From Alphaproteobacteria bacterium (lineage in GTDB: Bacteria; Pseudomonadota; Alphaproteobacteria; Ferrovibrionales; Ferrovibrionaceae): a stretch of 64,000 nt of DNA. How positions within the stretch are numbered: position 1 is the first letter of the stretch; each line of letters opens with the position of its first letter. The notes below the pieces were generated by a model, which made no database searches, was not told the origin of the DNA, and saw nothing but the letters and a program-made list of their open reading frames with translations. The position numbers were made by a program, and so were the translations under genes. Location of the stretch: NCBI GenBank assembly GCA_947473805.1, contig CANJGB010000017.1, positions 1 through 64,000 of the forward strand, read 5' to 3'. Below are positions 26,089-34,343 of this stretch, piece by piece.

Positions 26089-27489
26089 GTGGCCTACCGT
26101 TCATTTGCTATTTCTCTCCGGCTTGAGGATCGGCCGGTTCTTGTCGTCGGCGGTGGTCCGCTCGCCCTTGAAAAGGTGCGCCTGCTGGCTGGCCGGGGGG
26201 CAAACCTGACCGTCGTGGCCCGCCGCACGGGTGACGAGATCGCGGCCCTGGCCGCCGAGGGCACCCTTACTCTTATTCAGCGCGACTTCGCTGCCGCAGA
26301 TGCCCGAGGCCAGGTTCTGGCCGTTGTGGCAACCGCCGGTGCGGATGACGCGGCAATTGCCGCCGAGGCCCGCGCCGCCGGTGCGCTGGTCAACGTGCCG
26401 GACAACATTGACCTGTCGGACTTCTACCTGCCCGCCATTGTCGAGCGTGGGCCTGTAACTGTTGCCATCTCGACCGATGGCGCCTCGCCCGCTCTGGCGC
26501 GGCGCATCCGCACCCAGATCGAGGCGCTGCTGCCGGCGCGGTTGGGCGACCTGGCCGAACTCGCCGCCAACTTCCGCGACACCGCCAAGGCGCTGATCAC
26601 CGACCCGGTCGCGCGCCGCCGCTTCTGGGAGCGGCTGATCGATGGCCCGGCTGCCGACCTGGCCCTGGCCGGCGACCTGCCGGCCGCGAAGCGCGCGGTC
26701 ATGAGCGAGCTGGCGCCGGCTGGTGCACAAGAGATAAAGGGCATCATCAACATCGTCGGTGCCGGCCCGGGCAATCCGGACCTGCTGACGCTGGAGGCGC
26801 TGCGCCTGATGCAGCAGGCCGACATCGTGCTGTACGACGAGCTGGTCGGCGCCGATGTACTGGACCGCGTGCGCCGCGGCGCCGAGCGCGTGAATGTCGG
26901 CAAGCAGCGCGACCGCCACACCATGCCGCAAGAATCCATCAACGAGCTGATGGTGCGCGAGGCGCGCGCCGGCAAGCGCGTGCTGCGCCTGAAGGGCGGC
27001 GACCCGTTCGTGTTCGGCCGCGGCGGCGAGGAAGCCGATTATGCGCGCCAGCGCCGGGTCGATGTGACGGTGACACCGGGCATCACCGCGGCGCTCGGCT
27101 GCGCGGCGGCGGCGGGCATCCCCCTCACCCATCGCGACCATGCCTCGGCGGTGACCTTCGTCACCGGCCACGGCAAGGATGGCGAACCGCTGGCCGACTG
27201 GGCGGCACTCGCCGGCGAACACCAGACCGTCGTCATCTATATGGGACGGCACGCGGCCGGCCGGATCGCCGAGCGGCTGATCCAGGCCGGACGCTATGCC
27301 GGCACGCCGGTGGCGGTGATCGAGAACGGTACGCGGGCGAACCAGCGCATCAGCACCGGCACGCTGGCGCAACTCGGCGAACTGGCGACGCACCATGACG
27401 GCGGCCCGGCCTTGCTCATCGTCGGCGACGTGGTGCGGCAGGCAAAGTCCTGGGCGCCCGACGCCCTGGCCCATACGGCAGCGTACTAG
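26089..27489 (+). CDS. cysG: siroheme synthase
   Basis: A 466-residue trifunctional enzyme. The N-terminal half (about 1-205) is precorrin-2 dehydrogenase/ferrochelatase, with VLVVGGGPLALEKVRLL for NAD and STDGASPALARRIR. The C-terminal half from about 216 is uroporphyrinogen-III methyltransferase, with VGAGPGNPDLLTLEAL and GDPFVFGRGGEE. It makes siroheme, the cofactor of the sulfite reductase encoded two genes downstream. GTG start with GGAAGG 8 bases upstream. It is the first gene of the sulfur operon. Confidence 0.96.
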   Translation: MAYRSFAISLRLEDRPVLVVGGGPLALEKVRLLAGRGANLTVVARRTGDEIAALAAEGTLTLIQRDFAAADARGQVLAVVATAGADDAAIAAEARAAGALVNVPDNIDLSDFYLPAIVERGPVTVAISTDGASPALARRIRTQIEALLPARLGDLAELAANFRDTAKALITDPVARRRFWERLIDGPAADLALAGDLPAAKRAVMSELAPAGAQEIKGIINIVGAGPGNPDLLTLEALRLMQQADIVLYDELVGADVLDRVRRGAERVNVGKQRDRHTMPQESINELMVREARAGKRVLRLKGGDPFVFGRGGEEADYARQRRVDVTVTPGITAALGCAAAAGIPLTHRDHASAVTFVTGHGKDGEPLADWAALAGEHQTVVIYMGRHAAGRIAERLIQAGRYAGTPVAVIENGTRANQRISTGTLAQLGELATHHDGGPALLIVGDVVRQAKSWAPDALAHTAAY

Positions 27490-27491
27490 AC

Positions 27492-27806
27492 ATGCAGCGC
27501 AGTAAGATCTTCGGCCCACGGGCCGTCACCGCCAATTACCTGGACAGCGGCGTCGTCGCGTTCCTGACCGCTGACGGCTGGAACACCAACATCGCCAACA
27601 TCACCGTCGCGACGGACGAAGGGGCCGCGGCCGTGCTGCTGGCCCGCGCCGAAACGGATGCGGCACGCAACCTGGTGCTCAACCCCTACCTCATCGAGAT
27701 GGCGGAAACGCCGCGCGGCTGGCGCCCGACGGCTCTGCGCGAACTGATCCGCGCCTTCGGGCCGCCGGTCGAAACAAAGAACACGGACATGTACGTGCAG
27801 GCATGA
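27492..27806 (+). CDS. DUF2849 domain-containing protein
   Basis: A 104-residue protein matching DUF2849 by size, sequence style (ANYLDSGVVAFLTADGWN; YLIEMAETPRGWRPTALRE) and its fixed place between cysG and the sulfite reductase gene in alphaproteobacteria. It has no membrane segment or metal motif. It begins 2 bases after cysG and overlaps cysI by 4 bases, so it is translated with the reductase. Its role is unknown; an accessory role in sulfite reduction is inferred from position only. Confidence 0.88.
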   Translation: MQRSKIFGPRAVTANYLDSGVVAFLTADGWNTNIANITVATDEGAAAVLLARAETDAARNLVLNPYLIEMAETPRGWRPTALRELIRAFGPPVETKNTDMYVQA

Positions 27807-29470
27807 GTGCAGCGGTTTACAGTTACGACGAGTTCGACCAGGCTTTCCTCGACCAGCGCGTGGCGCAGTTCCGCGACCAGGTGAACCGCCGCCTGGCGGG
27901 CGAGATCAGCGAGGAGCAGTTCCGCCCGATCCGCCTGATGAACGGCCTGTACCACCAGCTGCACGCTTACATGCTGCGCGTCTGCGTGCCGTACGGCATG
28001 CTGCGCTCGGACCAGATGCGGCAGCTGGCGCATGTGGCGCGCACGTATGACCTCGGCTTTGGCCACTTCACGACGCGGCAAAACATCCAGTTCAACTGGA
28101 TCAAGCTGGCCGAGATTCCCGACGCCATGGCCGACCTGGCCAAGGTGCAGATCCACGGCATCCAGACCAGCGGCAATTGCATCCGCAACACCACGACCGA
28201 CCAGTATGCCGGCGCCGCGGTGGACGAGGTGGAAGATCCGCGCGTGTGGTGCGAGATCATCCGCCAGTGGTCGACGCTGCATCCGGAATTCTCTTTCCTT
28301 CCGCGCAAGTTCAAGATCGCCATTACCGGCGCGCCGCACGATCGCGCCGCGGTAAAGGTGCACGACATCGGCCTGCGCCTGTACCGCAACGAGGCGGGCG
28401 AAGCGGGCTTCGAAGTGCTGGCCGGCGGCGGCCTGGGCCGCACGCCGATCATCGGCAAGACGGTGCGCGAGTTCCTGCCGACCAAGCACCTGCTCTCGTA
28501 CCTGGAGGCGATCCTCCGCGTGTACAACCAGTACGGCCGGCGCGACAACATCTACAAGGCGCGCATCAAGATCCTGGTGCACGAGATCGGCGTCGAGAAG
28601 ATGCGCGCCGAGATCGAGGCCGAATGGGCGACGATCCGCGACGGCGTGCTGACACTGCCGGCGGAGACCGTAAGCGCGATTGCCGCGCACTTCACCGAGC
28701 CGCCGTTCGAGACACTGAGCGACAACCCGCCGGCACTGATCAAGGCGCTGGACGAGAGTGCGGCGTTCGCGCGCTGGCACCGCACCAATACAGTACGTCA
28801 CCGGAAACCCGGCTATGCCATCGTCAACCTGTCGCTGAAGCCGACCGGCGGCGTGCCGGGCGACTGCTCGGCCGAACAGATGGACAAGGTTGCCGACCTG
28901 GCCGACCGCTTCAGCTTCGGCGAGATCCGCGTCGCGCACGAACAGAACCTGGTCCTGGCCCATGTGCGCCAGGCCGACCTGCCGGCTTTGTGGTGCGAAC
29001 TTGATTCCGTGAAGCTGGCGACGCCGAACATCGGCCAGCTGACCGATATCATCGCCTGCCCCGGCCTGGACTATTGCGCCCTGGCCAATGCGCGCTCGAT
29101 CTCGATTGCGCAGCGCCTGACCGAGCGGTTCGACGACCTGGACCGGCTGTACAATATTGGCCGGCTGCACATCAACATCTCGGGCTGCATCAATGCCTGC
29201 GGCCACCATCATGTCGGCCATATCGGCATTCTCGGCGTCGACAAGCACGGCAAGGAAGCCTACCAGATCACGGTCGGCGGCCGCGCCGACGAGACGGCGA
29301 AGCTGGGCGAAGTGCTGGGCCCGGCCGTGTCGTACGACGAGATCATCGACGTGCTGGAGCGTCTGGTCGACGCCTTCGTCGAACTGCGCCGCGACGGCGA
29401 AATCTTCATCGACACCCTGGACCGCGTGGGCGTAGCCCCGTTCAAGGAGCGCGTCTATGCAACTGCTTAA
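27803..29470 (+). CDS. cysI: assimilatory sulfite reductase hemoprotein (NirA/CysI type)
   Basis: A 555-residue siroheme/[4Fe-4S] enzyme reducing sulfite to sulfide. The cluster/siroheme ligand cysteines are in ACPGLDYC at about 419-425 and SGCINACGHHHVGHIG at about 462-466. The two ferredoxin-like substrate half-domains are visible, with FGHFTTRQNIQFNWIK and TSGNCIRNTTTD in the first. Siroheme comes from cysG in the same operon. No cysJ flavoprotein partner is nearby, so electrons may come from ferredoxin or another donor. Its end overlaps the DUF934 gene by 14 bases. Confidence 0.93.
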   Translation: MSAAVYSYDEFDQAFLDQRVAQFRDQVNRRLAGEISEEQFRPIRLMNGLYHQLHAYMLRVCVPYGMLRSDQMRQLAHVARTYDLGFGHFTTRQNIQFNWIKLAEIPDAMADLAKVQIHGIQTSGNCIRNTTTDQYAGAAVDEVEDPRVWCEIIRQWSTLHPEFSFLPRKFKIAITGAPHDRAAVKVHDIGLRLYRNEAGEAGFEVLAGGGLGRTPIIGKTVREFLPTKHLLSYLEAILRVYNQYGRRDNIYKARIKILVHEIGVEKMRAEIEAEWATIRDGVLTLPAETVSAIAAHFTEPPFETLSDNPPALIKALDESAAFARWHRTNTVRHRKPGYAIVNLSLKPTGGVPGDCSAEQMDKVADLADRFSFGEIRVAHEQNLVLAHVRQADLPALWCELDSVKLATPNIGQLTDIIACPGLDYCALANARSISIAQRLTERFDDLDRLYNIGRLHINISGCINACGHHHVGHIGILGVDKHGKEAYQITVGGRADETAKLGEVLGPAVSYDEIIDVLERLVDAFVELRRDGEIFIDTLDRVGVAPFKERVYATA

Positions 29471-29966
29471 GAACGGTCAGCCCGTGGGTGAGGACGCCTG
29501 GCAGCCGGTCGAGGACGACGCGCTGCTGCCGCCGGAAGGCGCGGTCGTCGTCTCGTTCAACCGCTGGAAGAAGGAACGCGCGCAGCTGCACGGCAGCAAC
29601 ACGCCGGTCGGCGTGCGGATGAAGAACGACGAGCCGGTGCTGGAACTGGCCGACGACATCAACCGGCTGGATCTGATCGCGCTGACCTTCCCGAAGTTCA
29701 ACGACGGCCGGGCGTTCAGCCAGGCGCGACTGCTGCGCGAGCGGCTGGGCTACAAGGGCGAACTGCGGGCGACTGGCGCGGTGTTCCGCGACCAGCTGCT
29801 GTTCATGCAGCGCTGCGGCTTTGACGCCTACGAGATTGGCAATGCCGACGCCATCGGCGCCTGGCAGAAGGCCCTGCAGGAGTTCACCCGGTTCTACCAG
29901 CCGACGGCCGATGGCCGCCCGGCCTTGCTGTTCCGCCACCGCGCCCAGGCACAGGCCGCCGAATGA
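29457..29966 (+). CDS. DUF934 domain-containing protein
   Basis: A 169-residue protein. The segments VVVSFNRWKKERAQL, IALTFPKFNDGRAFSQARLLRERLGYKGELRATGAVFRDQL and FMQRCGFDAYEIG are characteristic of DUF934. The family is almost always coded next to sulfite reductase and cysH, which suggests an assimilation accessory, but the biochemical role is not established. It overlaps cysI at its start and cysH by 4 bases at its end. Confidence 0.9.
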   Translation: MQLLKNGQPVGEDAWQPVEDDALLPPEGAVVVSFNRWKKERAQLHGSNTPVGVRMKNDEPVLELADDINRLDLIALTFPKFNDGRAFSQARLLRERLGYKGELRATGAVFRDQLLFMQRCGFDAYEIGNADAIGAWQKALQEFTRFYQPTADGRPALLFRHRAQAQAAE

Positions 29967-30694
29967 GCGGCGTCGCGTTGGGGCAGACACGCTTCGACAC
30001 GGCGCACGCCGCGACGCTGGCGGCACAATATGCCGGTGCGGATGCGCCGACGTTGCTGGCCGGCATGATCAACCGCGAATTCAAGGGCCAGATTGCCCTG
30101 GCGTCATCGTTCGGCACCGAGGCCGCGGTGCTGCTGCACCTGGTGGCGCAGGCCAACCCGTCCACGCCGGTCGTGTTCTTGGATACCGGCAAGCTGTTCG
30201 GCGAAACGCTGCGCTACCGGGACCAGCTGATCAAGCGCCTGGGCCTGAAGGACGTGCGCTCGGTCGAGCCCGATGCGGCCGAACTGGAGAAGCACGACGC
30301 CGAGGGCGTGCTGTGGCTGAAGGACGCCGATGCCTGCTGCCGCATCCGCAAGGTCGAGCCGCTGGCGCGCGCGCTGAAGCCGTTCGCCGCGTGGATCAAC
30401 GGTCGCAAGCGGTTCCAGGCGAATACGCGCGAAATCATTCCGGCGGTCGAGAACGACGGCGAGCGCATCAAGGTCAATCCGCTGGCCGAATGGACGCCAG
30501 CAGACATCGCCGCCTATTTCGAACGCCACGACCTGCCGCGCCACCCGCTTGAGGCGGACGGCTACAAGTCGATCGGCTGCATGCCCTGCACCGACCGCGT
30601 CGCCCCTGGCGAAGATCCCCGTGCCGGCCGCTGGCGCGGCCGCGACAAGACCGAATGCGGCATTCACATGCCGGTGACTGCCCGTGGAGAGTAG
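29963..30694 (+). CDS. cysH: adenylyl-sulfate reductase (iron-sulfur CysH type)
   Basis: A 243-residue reductase. ALASSFGTEAAVLLHL is the nucleotide-binding PP-loop region, and ECGIHMP near residue 232 carries the catalytic cysteine. The two cysteine pairs, DACCRIRK at about 124-125 and GCMPCTDR at about 206-209, indicate the [4Fe-4S] class, which usually reduces adenylyl sulfate (APS) rather than PAPS. It supplies sulfite to CysI. The operon also carries an APS kinase domain, so PAPS is available too; actual substrate preference needs testing. Confidence 0.92.
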   Translation: MSGVALGQTRFDTAHAATLAAQYAGADAPTLLAGMINREFKGQIALASSFGTEAAVLLHLVAQANPSTPVVFLDTGKLFGETLRYRDQLIKRLGLKDVRSVEPDAAELEKHDAEGVLWLKDADACCRIRKVEPLARALKPFAAWINGRKRFQANTREIIPAVENDGERIKVNPLAEWTPADIAAYFERHDLPRHPLEADGYKSIGCMPCTDRVAPGEDPRAGRWRGRDKTECGIHMPVTARGE

Positions 30695-30698
30695 CGTC

Positions 30699-31493
30699 AT
30701 GCAAGACTTGGACTGGCTCGAGGCACAGAGCATCTACATCCTGCGCGAGGCGAAGAGCCGTATCGAGCGCCTGGCCATGCTGTGGTCGCTGGGCAAGGAT
30801 TCGAACGTGATGATCTGGCTGGCCAAGAAGGCCTTCCTCGGCCAGGTCCCCTTCCCAGTGATGCACCTGGATACCGGCCTGGAATTTCCCGAGACCTATG
30901 CCTTCCGCGACCGCTACGCGAAGGAGTGGGGCCTGAACATGATCGCGGACGATTGTCCGCCGATCGAGGCGACCGACCCGACCCTGCCGCCGAACTCGCG
31001 CATCGCCGCACGCAAGACGCTGGGCCTGGCCGAGGCGCTGAAGAAATACGAGCTGCAGGGCATCATCGCCGGCATCCGCCGCGACGAACAGGCGACGCGC
31101 GCCAAGGAACGCTATTTCAGCCCGCGCGGCCTGGATGGCGCCTGGGACTTCCGCGACCAGCCGCCGGAATTCTGGGACCAGTACCATTTTGACCTGCCGC
31201 CGGGGGCGCATCTGCGCATCCATCCGCTGCTGCACTGGACCGAGGTCGACATCTGGCGCTACATCCGCCGCGAAAAGATTCCCGTGGTGCCATTGTACTT
31301 CGCGCGCGAGGGCAAGCGCTTCCGCTCGCTGGGCGAGATCGGCATCACCTTCCCGATTGTTTCGGAAGCGGCAAACATCGACGAGATCATTGTCGAGCTG
31401 GAACACACGCGCGAGCCGGAACGGGCCGGCCGCGCCATGGACCACGATTCCGAGGACGCCTTCGAGCGCCTGCGCGTGGCGGGGTATATGTAA
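30699..31493 (+). CDS. cysD: sulfate adenylyltransferase small subunit
   Basis: A 264-residue PP-loop ATP sulfurylase subunit, shown by the [19 protein letters not shown] motif and by [17 protein letters not shown]. With CysN it activates sulfate to APS. I set the start at ATG 30699, preceded by GGAGAG; a GTG at 30684 would add 5 residues and overlap cysH. Its stop is one base before the cysN start. Confidence 0.94.
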   Translation: MQDLDWLEAQSIYILREAKSRIERLAMLWSLGKDSNVMIWLAKKAFLGQVPFPVMHLDTGLEFPETYAFRDRYAKEWGLNMIADDCPPIEATDPTLPPNSRIAARKTLGLAEALKKYELQGIIAGIRRDEQATRAKERYFSPRGLDGAWDFRDQPPEFWDQYHFDLPPGAHLRIHPLLHWTEVDIWRYIRREKIPVVPLYFAREGKRFRSLGEIGITFPIVSEAANIDEIIVELEHTREPERAGRAMDHDSEDAFERLRVAGYM

Positions 31494-31494
31494 G

Positions 31495-33381
31495 ATGGAC
31501 AATCGTCTCGCCGACAACCTGGTCCGCGCGCTGCCCATCGTCGTGGTGGGCCATGTCGATCACGGCAAGTCCACCCTGATCGGCCGCGTGCTACACGACA
31601 CCGGTTCGCTGCCCGACGGCAAGGTCGAGCAGCTGCGCGCCGTGTCGCAGAAGCGCGGCCTGGAGTTCGAATGGTCGTTCCTGCTGGACGCGCTGCAGAT
31701 CGAGCGTGACCAGGGCATCACCGTCGATATCACGCAGACCTGGTTCCGCACCGCTTTGCGCCGCTACGTCGTCATCGACGCGCCGGGCCATACCGAATTC
31801 CTGAAGAACATGGTCACCGGCGCGGCCAAGGCCGACGCCGCCCTGCTGGTGGTCGATGCCGCCCAGGGCGTGACCGAACAGACCCGCCGCCACACCTATC
31901 TGCTGCACTTGCTGGGTATCGGCCAGGTCGCGGTGGTCGTGAACAAGATGGACGCGGTCGGTTACGACCACGGGCAGTTCTGGAGCGTGGCGGAAGACAT
32001 TACCGGCTACCTGACGGAACTGGGCATCGTCCCCACCGCCATCGTGCCGATCAGCGCCAAGCAAGGCGACAACATCTCGACCCGCAGTGCGGCGATGGGC
32101 TGGTACCAGGGCCCGACGGTGCTGGAAGTCCTCGATGGTTTCGCACCGAAGCCGACCGCGTCGGAACAGTCGCTGCGTCTGCCGGTGCAGGACCTGTACC
32201 GCACCGAGGAGAAGCGCGTCGTCGTCGGCCGCATTGAGAGCGGCCGCCTGCGCGTCGGCGATACGATCCGCATCCTGCCGGGTGGCCGCAGCGTGCGCGT
32301 CGCCGCCATCGAGACCTGGAACCGCGACACCCCGCAGATCGCCGCGGCGGCAGGCGAGAGCGTCGCCCTGCGCCTGGACGAAGAGGTCTTCATCGAGCGC
32401 GGCTCGATGATCACCAGCGGCGACACGCCGATGTACGAGGGCCAGAAGCTGCGCGCCCGCGTGTTCTGGCTGGGCCGCGAGCCGCTGGCGGAAGGCCAGC
32501 GGTTGAAGCTGCGCCTTGCCACCGCCGAGCATGAGGTTGTGGTCGATGCGGTCGAGCGCGTCATCGACGTCGCCGATTTCGGCCATCGCAGCGCCGCACA
32601 GGTGGAACGCAACGGCGTGGCCGAAGTGGTCTTCCGCAGCCGATCGACCATCGTGGCCGACAGCTTCGCCAACCTGCCGACAACCGGCCGCGGCGTGCTG
32701 GCGGTCGATGGCCGCGTTTCCGGTGGTTTCATTGTCGACAGCGTCGAGCCGCTGGCCGGCCGATCGTCCAACACCACGCAGGTGGCGGCATCGGTCACGG
32801 TCGATGAGCGTGCGCTGGTCAACGGCCATCGCGGCGGCGTTATCTGGCTGACCGGCCTGTCCGGCGCCGGCAAGTCGACCATCGCCATGGCGGCGCAGCG
32901 CCGCCTGTTCGAGGCCGGCCGCCAGGTCGTCGTGCTGGATGGCGACAATCTGCGCCACGGGCTGAACGGCGACCTGGGCTTTACGCCCGAGGACCGCAAG
33001 GAAAACGTGCGCCGGGCCGCAGAAGTGGCGCGCCTGTTCGCCGATGCCGGCAGCCTGGTGTTCGTGTCGCTGATCTCGCCCTATGTGGCGGACCGCGAAG
33101 GGGCCCGGCAGATCGCCGGAGGCCGCTTCCTGGAAGTGTTCGTACGCGCCGACGTGGCTACCTGCCAGGCGCGTGATCCGAAGGGTCTGTACGCAAAGGC
33201 AGCGACCGGCGAGATCAAGCAGTTCACCGGCGTCAGCGCCGACTACGAACGGCCGGCGGCGCCGGACCTCGTGCTCGATACCGACGCCCTCACCGTTGAA
33301 GGCTCGACCGACCGGCTGCTGGCGGCCATCGAGGCAACGTTCGTCACCCGTGCCGCGACGGCCACCCGGACCGCCGCTTAA
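31495..33381 (+). CDS. cysNC: bifunctional CysN-CysC: ATP sulfurylase GTPase subunit fused to APS kinase
   Basis: A 628-residue fusion. The N-terminal GTPase ([11 protein letters not shown] at about 17, DAPGH, NKMD) is CysN, which powers sulfate activation by CysD. The C-terminal part from about 450 is APS kinase with P-loop GLSGAGKST and the [15 protein letters not shown] motif. The fusion is common in proteobacteria. It is the last gene of the operon that starts with cysG. The chain ends about 55 bases before the transporter promoter, with AT-rich sequence following and no clear intrinsic terminator. Confidence 0.94.
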   Translation: MDNRLADNLVRALPIVVVGHVDHGKSTLIGRVLHDTGSLPDGKVEQLRAVSQKRGLEFEWSFLLDALQIERDQGITVDITQTWFRTALRRYVVIDAPGHTEFLKNMVTGAAKADAALLVVDAAQGVTEQTRRHTYLLHLLGIGQVAVVVNKMDAVGYDHGQFWSVAEDITGYLTELGIVPTAIVPISAKQGDNISTRSAAMGWYQGPTVLEVLDGFAPKPTASEQSLRLPVQDLYRTEEKRVVVGRIESGRLRVGDTIRILPGGRSVRVAAIETWNRDTPQIAAAAGESVALRLDEEVFIERGSMITSGDTPMYEGQKLRARVFWLGREPLAEGQRLKLRLATAEHEVVVDAVERVIDVADFGHRSAAQVERNGVAEVVFRSRSTIVADSFANLPTTGRGVLAVDGRVSGGFIVDSVEPLAGRSSNTTQVAASVTVDERALVNGHRGGVIWLTGLSGAGKSTIAMAAQRRLFEAGRQVVVLDGDNLRHGLNGDLGFTPEDRKENVRRAAEVARLFADAGSLVFVSLISPYVADREGARQIAGGRFLEVFVRADVATCQARDPKGLYAKAATGEIKQFTGVSADYERPAAPDLVLDTDALTVEGSTDRLLAAIEATFVTRAATATRTAA

Positions 33382-33426
33382 TTACAATATTTTTACGTTA
33401 TAAATTTTAATTTTCTAAAACTTTTG

Positions 33427-33464
33427 TATTTACTGTTGATTCCGCGCTGCTGGTGTTTAATATC
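33427..33464 (+). promoter_or_regulatory. sulfate transporter promoter
   Basis: TTGATT at 33436-33441 and TAATAT at 33458-33463, with a 16-base spacer, predict a transcript start near 33470. TATTTACTG at 33427-33435 abuts the -35 and repeats a half-site of the cysG palindrome. The surrounding 33385-33435 is strongly AT-rich, as expected for an activator-dependent sulfur promoter. Confidence 0.55.
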
Positions 33465-33506
33465 CAAGTTGTCGCTTGGTTCACCGGCAATGAAGGAGTG
33501 TTCGAC

Positions 33507-33596
33507 GTGACGCGCCACGCTTACGACCCATCGCTCCCCACCCTCCCGGCCGGGATTGCTCTCCGTTCCTGTTGTCGCTCGGTCCGCTTCGCCTGA
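33507..33596 (+). CDS. putative 29-residue cysteine leader peptide
   Basis: A short open frame of 29 codons from GTG 33507 to TGA 33594-33596, preceded by AAGGAG at 33493-33498, eight bases before the start. Codons 22 and 23 (33570-33575) are adjacent Cys codons, both TGT, while TGC is the usual Cys codon in the sulfur genes here. The local peptide is RSCCRSVRF. It begins about 37 bases into the predicted mRNA and ends 75 bases before the transporter's first gene. A Cys-rich leader before a sulfate importer fits a cysteine-sensing attenuator. It is too short for homology to be judged by eye. Confidence 0.55.
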   Translation: MTRHAYDPSLPTLPAGIALRSCCRSVRFA

Positions 33597-33598
33597 CT

Positions 33599-33658
33599 GA
33601 CGCTGCGCGTCGCCGACGCGCTTTCCACAGCAAAGAACTGACGCGCCCCGCGGGGCGC
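33599..33658 (+). promoter_or_regulatory. competing hairpins of a possible attenuator
   Basis: The segment GCGCGTC at 33605-33611 can pair with GACGCGC at 33615-33621 (7-bp stem, 3-base loop) or with the identical GACGCGC at 33640-33646. An alternative GACGC-TGC-GCGTC hairpin occupies 33599-33611. The second partner overlaps a palindrome GCGCCCCGCGGGGCGC at 33643-33658 that ends 2 bases before the GGAG at 33661-33664 of the next gene. No T tract follows, so control would be at translation or through Rho rather than by intrinsic termination. Confidence 0.45.
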
Positions 33659-33671
33659 CTGGAGAAAAGTG

Positions 33672-34322
33672 ATGATCGAATTGCGTTCGGCCGATAAGGC
33701 CTACTGGACCCTGCACGGGGTGGTGACCGCCCTTACCGATATCGATATCGCCGCCCCTGGTGGCCGCGTCCTGGCCGTGACAGGCGGCGCCGGCAGCGGC
33801 AAGAGCACGCTGTTGCGCCTGCTGGCCCTGCAGGAGGCCCCCGATGCAGGCGAAGTTCGTCTGTTCGGCCGACCGTTGGACGTGGCCCACGCCGCCGGAC
33901 TGGAAGCCATTCGCGCCCAGCACCGGATCACGCCGGTGGAAAATGCGCATGCCACCATCCGCCTGGCCCTGACCGACGCGCTGACGAAGCTGCCGCGCCT
34001 GTTGCTGTGGGACGACGCTGATCGCGACCTGGATGGCGACCTGCCCGGCCCGGCTTTGGGTCGTATCGCGCGCCTGGCGCATGAACGCGGCATCGCGGTG
34101 GTGATCGCCGGGCGGGACGCCAGCGTGCTGGCGCGTTACGCCGACGACATCGCCGTGCTGGACGACGGGCAGCTGGTCGAATTCGGCCCTGCCGATGTGG
34201 TGCCAACAGTTTTGCCCGCCGGTCACGGCACGCGGCGGGGACGGCGGCCGTTGCCACCGCAACCGGCAGCCCGTCGGACGGGATCGCGCCTGAGCCTGTT
34301 CGAACCCGCCCTGGCCCTTTAG
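33672..34322 (+). CDS. degenerate ABC-type ATPase of the sulfate transporter operon
   Basis: A 216-residue ABC nucleotide-binding domain with an intact Walker A (GGAGSGKST at about 40). The LSGGQ signature is missing where expected (NAHATIRLALTDALT), Walker B reads LLLWDDAD with Asp in place of the catalytic Glu, and the switch His appears replaced in VVIAGRD. Canonical CysA proteins are longer, with a C-terminal regulatory domain; here there is a Pro/Arg-rich tail instead. It may be a pseudo-ATPase or a diverged partner. The start was set at ATG 33672; the GTG at 33669 is in frame. GGAG lies 7 bases upstream of the ATG. Confidence 0.7.
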   Translation: MIELRSADKAYWTLHGVVTALTDIDIAAPGGRVLAVTGGAGSGKSTLLRLLALQEAPDAGEVRLFGRPLDVAHAAGLEAIRAQHRITPVENAHATIRLALTDALTKLPRLLLWDDADRDLDGDLPGPALGRIARLAHERGIAVVIAGRDASVLARYADDIAVLDDGQLVEFGPADVVPTVLPAGHGTRRGRRPLPPQPAARRTGSRLSLFEPALAL

Positions 34323-34343
34323 AGACCGATGAGGAGGATTATC

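Noticed and set aside
26101-27519. 472-codon reverse frame opposite cysG
   Set aside because: The forward strand encodes recognisable CysG; the reverse product has no motif.
27686-29248. 520-codon reverse frame opposite cysI
   Set aside because: The forward frame has all sulfite reductase cysteines; the reverse frame is a GC artefact.
33490-33510. Six-codon upstream frame (MKECST) overlapping the leader peptide start
   Set aside because: Its bases include the Shine-Dalgarno of the leader peptide and it has no ribosome site of its own; more likely chance.
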